A stretch of 64,000 nt of DNA from Paracyclopina nana (Eukaryota; Arthropoda; Copepoda; Cyclopoida; Cyclopettidae): assembly GCA_019096065.1 (NCBI GenBank), contig JAGUCH010000001.1, positions 16,120,001 to 16,184,000 of the forward strand, written 5' to 3'. Under the pieces are notes generated by a model, which was given only the letters and a program-made list of their open reading frames with translations, did not search any database and was not told where the DNA came from. This document shows positions 15,217-26,300 of the stretch, piece by piece. Position 1 is the first letter of the stretch. Each line of letters starts with the position of its first letter. The translations under genes were made by a program, and so were the position numbers.

Positions 15217-18129
15217 ATGGGAAGAGGCAAAAAGACGAACAAAGATCTATTGCAGCAATGGCTGACAGAAACGACAATTCATGGGTTTCGCTACACAGTC
15301 AGTGGGGAATTCTACGCCTATGAAAACATCTTGTGGGGCATTATCACTATTGGGTTTCTCGTCTGCGGCTGCTTTCTAGTTAAGGTAATTTCGTTAGAAA
15401 AAAACGCACGAGCAGTTCTAGACATATAGCAGTGGCCCGCAGCACTAAAAGTGCAGCTATAAATTACTTAATTAGGTTGTTTGCACCATCTACGTGCTAC
15501 ATCTGAATCACATTGCCTATAATATCCTGGATCTTCCTGAATTATTTCAGCTCTCTGCTGATAACTGGGCAGAATATCCAGTGATGACTTCGATCGACTC
15601 GGTGTCGTATTCAATTTTGAAGGAGAAATTCCCCACTGTTGTCGCGTGTCCCTACCAGTCTAAAGGCTATTTTGACAAATGGGGACTGGTTAAGGCTGCC
15701 TTCAACATGATCGAGTTTGCCTGCCCTCCAAACAATACCGAGCCCAAGTGCAGATTTTACCAGGAGCAACAAGCTAATCTTTTGAGCCACATTAAGAAGC
15801 ATGTCGACATCAGCAGCTTCGAGACTTTCAGAATGAGCCATATTGCAATGATGGCTTTAACCATCATGGAGAAGGACAAAACAGCTGTCAATTATCAGGA
15901 ATTCAAGGTGGGATTCAACCAGGTCATCGCGGAGATTTTTGGAGATCCTGCCAGAAAAGTCACACCTATGGCAATGCTCTACATTCTGACACAAGGTGAC
16001 GGGGATTCGGAAGTGCTCAACGAGTCCTCTGTGCGAATGCTTTTTGACGAAAAATGCACAATGGAAGGCTTCGAAGATTACTTCAACCAATGGAAAGACT
16101 ACAAAAAGCGCTACAACAATTATATGAAAAGTAATGACAGCAATATTCATCCTTGCCACGAGAGCAACAAAAACGTCTCAAATTGCTGTGGATTCTTCGG
16201 TGGCATAGCTACAAAATATTTCAAAATGGCCCTTTTTGCTGGCCAATATGGATTCCCTCTCTATGGAGGCTCTCACAAGTCCCTAGCTGAATATTTGGGT
16301 TTGAACTCTAGCTTGCCATATGAGAAGGTGTGGCCATTAAAAAATGTGGGCGTTTTTTGCGAAGCACCAGGGGAAGAGAGGAACGTTTGCCATGCTTTGC
16401 CAGAGTATGATTTCATGTGGACTTCAAAGGGGATTTGCCAAGGCTTCAATATGAAGCCGACAGACCAAATATTTTTTGACAATGCTTGGCTTGACGACTA
16501 CGAGGCCATTTTTAGGCCCGGCAAGAAAGGGGTGATGAATGATAGACTGCCTCTGCTGAACAAGGGCTCGGGGAGTCCATATGCACTTAATTTGGTGATG
16601 ACCAACCATCACTCTGATTTGATGTATCCCTACCGAACAGAGAAGATAGATGCTGGGCGCAATTTCATGATCACAATCACTGACTACGACACGCCATTCG
16701 CGACATTTTGGGAGGGCTTTGAAATAGGGCCAAAACGGTTTGTGACATCCACGCAAAATCTCATGATTGTCGAGGCCTTGCCAGAGTTGAAGAATATAGC
16801 GGTGCATAAGCGCAAGTGCTACTTCCCTGATGAGACAAATGGGCTACAAGTATTCCGGTAAAACTCAATATTCAGCTGACATTTCACGCAAATAACATTA
16901 AGGGCGCATTCTCTTTTGTTTTATGGCTTTTTCACCCAGAATACTGCGAGCGCAAAGAATTTACAAGCAACTACAAAATACGAGGATGAGCCTTTTTCTG
17001 TATACAGAATGCGGCTCCGAAAAAGTAAATAAATGAGCCGAATAGCTTTATTAGGGACTCAAAATTCCGCAAGGTGGCAACACGGTATTTTTTTTACGGT
17101 ATACGCGGTAAATAATGAAGTAAAAACTTCATTTTTCGCCTCCAAAATCAGTGTATGGAAAAGAAGATCTGAATTAGGCCAAAGAGTCAATTGCTTCTTT
17201 AAAGCATATTTTTGAATCTTTAGCCAAATAAGCCACTTGCGACGCCAAAAAGCTCTCGCGTCAGTTTACCGAACTACATTTGTCTTGCTAGCTATCGGGC
17301 TTAGCGCGGTTGCCATTTCGGAGTCGCAACCTGTATAATGTTTATAACGCAATTGGTATCTTTAAGGACTTACACCAAAAGTGGCTGTCAGCATGAATGC
17401 ATGTTCAAGCATGCAATGGAGATGTGCGGATACTGCGTTCCGTCAAGCATGCCATTTGTGTCATTATTAATTCCACCTGACAAACCTAAGCGGTTCTGTG
17501 ACTTGGCAGAGAATAGGTGCATTTTTGGTAATGCAATGGATGACACCTCGTACAAAAGGGTGAAATGTGATTGCTATCCTACATGCTCTTTGGTCAAGCT
17601 GAGCGAGGACAAAATGCTCAGCAACATTCAAACGGAAACAGAGTCCATTTGCAAATCAAATGCAGGACGAACCGTCTTTGAGAGTGTTATGAATGCATCG
17701 AGACTTGACTTGGAAATGGACGCAGCTATTAGTCAAAGTTTAAACATGAGAGTTCCAAGTGTATCAGAGTATTTGAGGGCCATGAATGCTTCTGTAACCA
17801 AAGACGAGAAGGAGACCAGTTTGAAAGCCTTGTGCGAAAAGATTGTGGGCCAAGAATATGCGCTACTGATTGTGCAAATATTCAGCGACCATGTCATCAA
17901 GATATCCAGCTATGCTAAGGTCACCTTTGAAGACCAAATAGCCAGCTTTGGTAAGTCCACATACTATATGTTGAGCTTGAAACGAAACGAAATATTGATA
18001 TCTTTTCAAGGTGGAACCATGGGCTTATTCACTGGAATAAGCTTGCTCAGCATAGTGGAAATTGTGTTTTGGATATGGCAATGCTTTGTCAACATGTTGC
18101 ACAGGAAAAGGTGGAATTCCAAACCTTAA
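15217..18129 (+). CDS. DEG/ENaC family sodium channel subunit (pickpocket-like), about 731 aa
   Basis: Exons: 15217-15384, 15476-15493, 15551-16857, 17367-17950, 18011-18129. The start sits in a perfect Kozak context (gccaccATGg). The His-Gly gating motif is in TTIHGFRY, followed by TM1 (about 40-62, ILWGIITIGFLVCGC). A WAEYPV-TSI block and FPTVVACP begin the extracellular domain. Its cysteine-rich part includes CYFPDE, SGCQHECMFKHA and CGYCVPSSMPF. TM2 follows the degenerin-type SFGGTMGLFTGISLLSIVE, which holds the GIS selectivity filter. The product should be a trimeric, amiloride-type cation channel subunit in the plasma membrane. The 57-nt segment 15494-15550 is open in frame; I call it an intron because removal restores the family spacing between TM1 and WAEYPV, but retention would give 750 aa. 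Intron 17951-18010 is also stop-free in frame. The ligand or stimulus cannot be told from sequence. Confidence 0.9.
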
Positions 18130-18181
18130 GCATGCAGAACAAAGCACTTTTGAAAATGTCATTTGCTCACGTAATGTTTGA

Positions 18182-18187
18182 AATAAA
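18182..18187 (+). other. Candidate poly(A) signal of the DEG/ENaC gene
   Basis: AATAAA lies about 50 nt after the channel stop codon, a normal distance for a short 3' UTR. Confidence 0.6.
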
Positions 18188-19557
18188 TGCTATCTTATGA
18201 GGCCCAGAAGTGAGTTTACGCCTAAGCTGGCTTGACGTGTTAATAGGAGCATTCTTACCTCACTTCTTTGCTAATTAATTAATTAATTTGTTGCTACAGC
18301 TACTCTACGTCCTTGAGTATTTTGCAGTAGAAAAAGGCTGAAAGTTGAGCCTTTTAAAGCATGCAAGGAGAGTTTGTTAAGAGGCTGCGCAAAGATGCTT
18401 TACGAGAACTTTTCAGCTGTGCCATGAAATCTAATATTTCGCAGTAGGCAGCAAAAGGTTATAAAGGAGACTTTTTTGACATTACACCGTAGTTGTCGTT
18501 CCTTAAGAGGACTCAACGTGTATCCATCAAGCACAACAACGCGCACATATACCCTGAACGACGACTCTTGATGTCAAAAGCATCTTTATGTGCATAGCAA
18601 TCAGATCCCCTTTTGGAGCTTCCTTCATTTTCATGAATGTAGCAGTAGTAACTTCGTTAGAACCAAATATGCTTTCACTAAGGCAGTATAGTGGCTCAGA
18701 ATAGCGCAGCGCGAGAGCGCCAAGAAAAAGAGAGAAAGCTAGTCCACTTTACTATATACGCAAATGTTCGCGGCAAAAGATGCAGTACTGCAGCCAGAAA
18801 GAAGAGAGGAGCAGTTTGACATCAGACATTGCTCGAAAAGGACCTATAGTACACTACAATGGCAAATTAAGGAAAGATCGATGTCTAGGTGAGAGGACAG
18901 CTTCAATTTACTGCGTATCCCCGAGCTATCTCGCATTTCCCTTACGTGATACAACTTGGATTAGCGCATAGCAGGCCATGTGCACCCACTTGTACAATTT
19001 TACAAGCTAGGCCCAAAAATTGCCTCATAAAAGTTATAGCATAGAATAATACATGGCTTCAGATTTCTGCTGCATGGAAAAAGGACAAGTTTTTCGGCCG
19101 TCTGTCGGGTTTAATTTCTGGCCCAACTTTATGGCGCTCCAGGGAGCCCTCAAAGTACTCCACATGTAGTTGTTGCAGCAGTAGAAAGCAGGCAGTCAAC
19201 AGTAAATTTGACATGTTAGTTAGCAGAGGGCCCCTGATGACTGTCGGCTCCAGGAATCCGTGCTATTTTTTGGTGGTACAGCACGAGAAGATATTATTTT
19301 GCAGCACAAAAACAAGACAGTCTACCAAAAGCAGAAGAAAAACGACCTTAATAACAACAGCAATAAAGGAGCAGCCACAGTTGTAAAAATCCAGCATTTT
19401 GCTTGACTACCCGCCCGTCGTAAGAGACGTGACATCCACTATGAATTTTCCTTGCTAATGAATCTGGAAAGGTTTCCGATATTCTCTCAGAGTGAAGCAG
19501 GTCTACCTTCATTTTGCAGCAAAAGACACAAATAACAAGCTCAATATACGAACAATA
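18188..19557. other. Intergenic region and presumed promoter/leader of the GPCR gene
   Basis: There is no coding exon and no transposon ends. An AT-rich run of TTAATTAA repeats lies at about 18271-18288. An acceptor-like ttttgcag ends at 19519, upstream of the GPCR start, so a short leader intron is possible. Confidence 0.4.
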
Positions 19558-22359
19558 ATGGACGAGGAAGACTCATCAAGCCTCAAAGGAGCTGGCACCA
19601 ACACTGAGTGCGTCATCCTCGTCCTCCTTGAAATGGGCCTGAGTTTTTGTGGAATTGTCTCCAACTTGCTGATCGTTACAACTTTGAGGCAAGAAGAGTC
19701 ACTGAGGGCGTCCACGCTCAACTTTTTGCTCTTTAACCTGTGCTTTTCAAACTTGGTCATCTCTTTCCTGGTGAAACCCATCAGTGCCATCTACATAGGA
19801 TATGCAGTGTCCACTGGAGAATCTCAGGTAAGGCAATTTGTCTCATAAGCCATTTGCCAAAAATGCACTTTATTGCGCTATATTTGAACTAGATACCTAT
19901 ATATATCCATTAGGGAGACTAGACTATTTTTGCATTTCCCACTCAGCTTTCTTTTTCTTTTACAATATTTTGCTCATTAGCATTAAGTAGCTTTAATGAA
20001 AATGCAAAAAAAAAACTTAGACACTGACAAAAAGCACTCAATTTCTTCCAGTTTCTGGATTGCATACAATTTTCCCCCTTCCAAATTGTAAGTTAGTCAC
20101 AGTTTGGTGAGATCATCAGTTCAATTGAGAGCTAATGCCAAAAAGTCACGAGTTTTGCCAAACTCAGTGCTGGCACACAACATGCTAGTTTGCAACGAGC
20201 TCTTTTTTATACGTGCCTTTTTCTCCGCAATTAATCACTCAATTTCTAGTTTATTGCGAGCCCTATTTTCCATCGAAGGCTAAGCTTCCACCATTTGAAA
20301 CCTTCATATAAAAAACTTGCGACTAGGCAGGAAAAAAAGGGTCTTTGTAGTTGGCGCACATTGCGCGAAGCAATGATTAATCTTGGGCACATTTATGTAC
20401 TTGCGTGTGCAGTAAAAAACACAAGGGAGTACGCGTAAAGCTGCGATAACAAATTGGTTAAAAGTCATTTTTCAACTTTTTCCAGGTTAGCCTGGCTTTT
20501 TGCACATTATATACCTTCACCTACCGAACAACTTGGTGTGTCTTTCCCTTCACCCTGATTGCCATGTGCTGGGCAAAGTTGATCTCACAGTGCAGGTGCA
20601 GCAGGTGTGGTATACTCTGCTGCAAAAAGCGGAAAACCCTTGCCAAATTTTCAGCCTTCCAAAGCACCAGTGCTGTGCCACTGACTACTATAACAGAATC
20701 CGCACCTCAGCCGGTCACAGAATTGCTACAATTCCGCGCCAACAGGTCAGTTTCCAGCAAAAAGCCGCCGTGCCGTGCTGGGTCAACTAAAAATCATGCA
20801 AATGAACAAGCGGAGCGCCCTCTATAATTTATCAAAGCCCAACTCCGTTGCGCATCATAACAAATCATAGAGGGCGCAATACAAAATTCAAAGTAACCCA
20901 GCACGCCTTTTTCATGAAGTCAAAGCTTACTTTTAAGGCATATTTTCCATGAAAATAGGTTGCTCGCAACGTCCAATTCCTTACAAAGGGACTCAAGTTT
21001 GTCCACACCGACACCCTCCACAACCCCCGAGGCAATGAACAAAGACAACACAGCATCGAACAATTTAGAGCTCATGGAGATCCAAGCAAGGCCTGCTAAC
21101 TCGGCAGCTTCAAGAATTGCAAGAACCTTATCAGATGGACCCACGACCAGGCAAAAAATGCTCGTGGTCTCCATCTGGATCTTGGCGGCCATCTTTGGCT
21201 TCTTGACCTGCTTTCCAGACAAGATGATAGGGACAAAAATCGAAATCATTCCTCCACCTACGCCGCATCCACCCTCGTTTCCAACCTCGTTGTCAAAATC
21301 GACGAAATTCAAGGTGACACCAGCACCTTCAATTTTCCAGGGGGCAAGCACACCTGTCACCGAGAAGAACAAAGGCAAAGGCGAGGATGGGGTGGACGGT
21401 GCTGTGATTCCCGACGAAATGGAGCTTTCCTACTGCTCAGTGAAGAACGGTGTTAATGATCTGCTCGACTACATTGCCCTGGTTGTGGCTCTCGTGGCGC
21501 CTCTCATTATTGGACCCTGCATTGTGGGTGTCTTTCAGGTACTGCATTCTTTATATACACCTGCCTTCAGAAGCCCATGATAACTATAACGATCTTTGCA
21601 CACGCTTTTCCCCAAAAGTAAAATTAAGGAAACTTCCTTTGGAAAGAATATAAATACTATTTTGTAGCAATTGGATGCTAGCAAAGAGCATTGTGTATCT
21701 CCCTTGGGACTTGAGCCCAGTATATAGCTCTACCATCTACAAGTGTAGCATAACATCAATTTACTGCAGCAACATACATATGCTACAAGAAGTGTAGTGC
21801 ATACATTTTGCTGTGCTGTTGTTTTTGAGCCATTTTTCTCTTCCGCTAGAAATTTAGAAAGCCACTAAAATCCAGGCAACTTGGCATAACGAGCCACTAG
21901 TTAGCTAACAGGCTAATATGCTAACAACAAAAAGTTGCGTAAATTAGCTAATTAAACAGTGTATAATACACTCCCAACTGTTGGCTATTTTTTCAGGGCA
22001 TTTTTGCCATATTTGGCCGGTTCGTCTGTTCAACTGGGCAAGACTACGGAGGACTCGAGAAAGAGGAGAAGAAAGGCCCAGGTTGGCCCATCATTATAGC
22101 CTTTACCATCGTCTTTCTTGCTACGTATCCATTACACATGTACTTTGCTGAGCTGTACCTTGAGAACGACTTCAACTTTCTCCTGGCAAAATACTGCATG
22201 GGGTTTCTCTACGTCATTTTCATTCCTATCATCACTCTTATGGCTCAAAAGGAGATCAGAGGTGGCGTGGGCATGATCATTACGAAAAAGTCTGCCACTT
22301 CGACAAATGGCAACAATGAGGTTGTTATGGTTGACATGTTTGACGAGTTGCCCAATTAA
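19558..22359 (+). CDS. Divergent rhodopsin-like (class A) G-protein-coupled receptor, 490 aa
   Basis: Four coding exons chain in frame: 19558-19827, 20486-20745, 20959-21538, 21997-22359. Seven hydrophobic segments are visible: TM1 with GIVSNLLIV (Asn1.50 kept), TM2 about 52-75 (LLFNLCFSNLV, Asn where class A usually has Asp), and TM3 about 91-120 starting SLAFC. TM4 lies near 243-262 with the conserved Trp (VVSIWILAAIF), TM5 near 345-370, TM6 (FTIVFLATYPLHMYF) and TM7 (GFLYVIFIPIITL). The Cys at the top of TM3 and the Cys in ELSYC before TM5 would form the usual disulfide. There is no DRY after TM3 and no NPxxY in TM7. The loop between TM3 and TM4 is about 120 aa, starts with a Cys cluster (CRCSRCGILCC) and is rich in Ser/Thr/Pro. 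The second extracellular loop is also long and Pro-rich. ATG 19558 is the first in-frame Met. The ligand is unknown. Confidence 0.8.
20768..20908. repeat. Short palindromic MITE-like element, copy A (GPCR intron 2)
   Basis: The left arm carries GTGCTGGGTC, then AGCGCCCTCTATAATTT. The right arm carries the reverse complement of both blocks (TAGAGGGCGC, then ACCCAGCACG). Arms are about 60 nt and the whole is about 140 bp. The same arrangement recurs at 29057-29182, which argues for a mobile family and not a chance hairpin. Confidence 0.6.
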
Positions 22360-22569
22360 GCACGTTAATCAACGTTTTTCTTCATCTCTACTATATCTAT
22401 TTAATTGCTCAAGAGTGTGATTTCGAAATATAAGCAACAATTAACGCTGCCATTCATTGCAAAACCTTCCAATGTCCTAAGAATAGAGGAAAGCCTCTCT
22501 TGTCCTGCGAGGAAGTTTGGAAATTATTTTACCTCATCATAAAGGGCCAACTTAACTTCCTTTGTTGAG

Positions 22570-22715
22570 GAGCTCCGCATATACGGCCTCAGTATCAAGG
22601 ACGAAGCTGTTTTTGCCATCGTGCGTAGCCCAAAATGGCAGCCCATTTTTCACGTGAAACCAGAGGCGGAAATTGAACTATCCAAACTCATCAAAAAGTC
22701 GGAGTATCAGGCTTT
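22570..22715 (+). other. Orphan exon-like block downstream of the GPCR gene
   Basis: A 146-bp stretch with coding character is flanked by a plausible acceptor (ctttgttgag) and a strong donor (GTAAGC). It reads ELRIYGLSIKDEAV, then VRSPKWQPIFHVKPEAE, and ends KKSEYQAL followed by a stop if unspliced (22719). There is no Met and no neighbouring exon that I can join to it. It may be an exon of an unrecognised gene, an alternative 3' exon of the GPCR, or a remnant. I do not recognise the family. Confidence 0.3.
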
Positions 22716-23338
22716 GTAAGCTCTGCCTTTGTAATTCTATTTGACAGAGCCGAACTTTTGCTGACTCCATCTCTTTTTTTGTGCTCTCCTTCTTTGCAAA
22801 AATTGTTGCGCTGCACCAGAAAACTTGGACACAAGTATGGGCCGAGCCATTAATGGAAGATGTAATGAAAGCTAGGGGACAAAAAAGTGTAATGCATTCC
22901 ACTAAGTTTTCCAACTCTATCTACTTTGATACTATGGTGTTGCAAATGGAGGAAACTAGCTGATCTTCACACATGGAGCCCAGATGCTCTTAACATTATT
23001 TTACGAGGCCAAGATTATATCGTTTTGGGACCAAAATATGCATGCATAGCGTTTGCTTATTGTTACATCAGGATTAAAAAACCCAAGTTAATAACTTTAA
23101 CCTTATGTACATATGTAAGTCTTTTGATTGACCAATAGTGCTGCAGTACGAGAATGTGTGAGTGTGCTGTATATATTTGATGGAAAAACATGTTTCTCAT
23201 CGAGCTTGCTCACTGATTGAGAACATATGGTGAACATCTTGAAACAAGTTGGCTGATGCTGCTATTGGGAGGTCGCCGCCATCATTGTACAAAAGAAGCT
23301 AGAGAAGATGACAACGACGAGGAAATAGGTGGTGCATA

Positions 23339-26300
23339 ATGGAGCAAAGAGCAAAGTTTTACATGCAGCTCCTTTTGGCAGCGGCAGCTTTCTTGCCCCT
23401 AGCGTTGGGGCAGGATTTGGTGCCTCCCTATTTCAACATAGCAGAGAAGAAAAAAGTCACAGTCAACGCAACCTGTGGCGAAGGCATTTCCAAGAAGGAA
23501 ATCTATTGCAAACTTGTTGGATATGACAGTATCATACCCACTTCAGACTCGGAAATTCGCGACGGACAGGTATAAACATTGGGGCTAATAAAACTTTTAC
23601 TGCCTAATACTCTGCTATTATCATGGGCTCCCATGGGTGCATGATAACTAAATTAGCCAAAGTTGACCAAAATGACCTTATTACTTTTTTTGCAGATTTG
23701 CGACCATTGCCTGCCTTATGATGGGACTGACTCTGACAAGGCTCACCCTGCTTCCAATGCAGTGGATGGAGATACCACCACGTGGTGGCAATCTCCTCCC
23801 ATTTCCAGAGGCCTCAAGTACAACAGAGTGACCTTATCTATTGACCTTCAGCAGGTTGGCATACTTTACAACTACTTAGCAGAGCAATTAAAAAGGGGTT
23901 TGTTACCTTTTCAGACCTTCCAAGTGGCCTATATTGTGGTGACAATGGCCAATTCCCCAAGGCCAGGAGTTTGGGCGCTGGAAAGGTCGACAGACGGAGG
24001 CCAAACTTGGCAACCGTGGCAGTACTTTGCAGGAAACGATGCTGAGTGCCAAAAGTACTTTGGAATTCACGCGGATGAAAAGAAATTGAGGGATGACCAG
24101 GTCATTTGTGCCACAGAGTTCTCCAAAGTGCTGCCCATTGAGGATGGAGAGGTGTACGTGTCCCTCACCAAAGGCCGGCCTTCAGCCAATAACTTGTGGA
24201 GTAGCCCCACGTTGATGGACTGGTTGTACGCCACCAACATCAGGCTGAGGCTGATACAGACCAAGACCATGTTGGGCCATTTGATGTCTGTGGCTCAGGG
24301 AGATAAGACCGTGACCCGAAGAGTAAGCTGAACGTTAATTCGATTAGGCCTCTTCCTTGCTACTGGCCTTGACTGGTCAAACAAGTCGTTGATCAAATTG
24401 GTCTTTCCAATTTGAAAAATCCGATGTTGCGGCGTTTTTAGCCATTTATTGACTTTTAATAGCGCTTTTCACTCTAAACTCGTTTTTCTCGTCAAATGTT
24501 TGTTTACATTTTCGCACAGCAACACGCGCGCGTACGTTGCTGATTTTGAACGGAAAAATTCAGTTTTTTTTCGTGTTTTCAGTACTATTACAGCATCAAG
24601 GAGATTTCCGTGGGAGGGAGGTGTGTTTGTAACGGCCACGCCTACGTCTGTCCTCAGTCGGAGGATGCAGTTTTGCGCTGTCAATGCCAGCACAACACGG
24701 CGGGAACCAACTGCGAGCAATGCGCGGAAAACTTTGTGCAGAAAAAGTGGAGGGCTTACACCAGAGATGATCCCTACGAATGTGAGCCTTGCAATTGCAA
24801 CGGCCACTCTTCCAAATGTCATTATGATCCTCAGATTGATGAGCAGGTAAATGGCAAAAAAATCAGTTTCCTTTCGCAATACTAATACATTTTGAGCAGG
24901 GCTTGTCAATGGATATCCATGGGAAATATGAGGGAGGCGGAGTATGCGAAGAGTGCCAAGCCTTTACAACTGGCATCAATTGTGAAACTTGCATTCTTGG
25001 CTACTTCAGGCCTGTCGGAGTGCTTCCAAATGCTACGGATCCTTGCCAACGTAAGTTGTACTTTTATGCATGTATGTATGATATTCTCAAAAAAGCCTTT
25101 TATTTCCAGCTTGTGACTGCGGAAACGATCCCCGATTTTCGGGCAATTGCGCACCGGAATCCGGCAAGTGCGAATGCAAGGAAGCTTTTCGCGGAGCTGA
25201 TGATTGCTCAGCCTGTGCAGATGGATACTACGACTACCCTGACTGCAAACCTTGCGACTGCTTCGCCAATGGAACTGTGTAAGTTTATCAATTGATGAAT
25301 GAGCTGGCCAGCAAAAAAAAGCAATAGCACCACCTATACCGTCTGACCGTTCAAAATTGGACGGTGCGGGAATCAAAAGTATGTGTTATGAATTCATGAA
25401 TTTTGAGGCTTAATGGGTATCGTTGGAAAGCTTGAACCTTTGGACATCTTTTTTGTTTTCTGACAAAATGAAAAATATTATTGAGAATTCCGCGTGACAG
25501 CAAAAATAAATGATGCATCAGTTTTTTCGTGACAATTTTCTGGTTTGCCTTGGGAAAATTGAATTTTCCGTGTTTATTCCTCTTTCAATTGATATTTTCT
25601 ACTTTTACAAAAAAGATAGAAAAAGGCTCAATCTTTCCTACGATATCATTTAAAAGTCCTGTATTTATTGAATATGTGACAAAAAGTTTAGATTCCCGTA
25701 TCGTCCAATTTTGAACGGTCAGACTGTATAGTAGTAGCTCGTGGTGATTTGCCCACAAAACACAACGATGATTAATCTAAGAACTTGCATTCACGCAATG
25801 CTCTCTACCTTTTACGTAAATGGAAAAAAGCATTGCAGCCAAAGTCTCTAGCTACTCAAGTAGAAAAGAATATTTTGGAAGCTATCATCTTGTTTTGAGG
25901 CAATGAAAAACTTGGGTGTCTTCACATCATCGTTTAGCGTTAGAGATGTACTCTCTTTTTGGATTACTGGCTCATTTCGAGAGGGGGCTGTCGGATTTTC
26001 TGCTTCAGTGGCTCAGAAAGTTTTGTGAATACGATTTAGGCTGATGGAGAACGGGCTGCCGTTCTGCGTGGCCGAAGGTACTCTGCAATGCCCTTGCCTG
26101 GAAAACTTCAGTGGAGCCTTTTGCGATGAATGTGCCGAAGGCTACTTTGGCTTCCCAGACTGCAACCGTGAGTTGTACAGCAAGCGTTTCCCTATTACTT
26201 TTCTCTCCATGATCTATGATTGTAGCCTGCGAGTGCAACTCGATAGGATCGAGGAGCGATGTCTGCAACAGAGCCAGCGGTCAATGCGAGTGCAAGGTCA

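Noticed and set aside
18271-18290. TTAATTAATTAA run as a possible origin or homeobox site cluster
   Set aside because: Low-complexity AT sequence; no supporting context.
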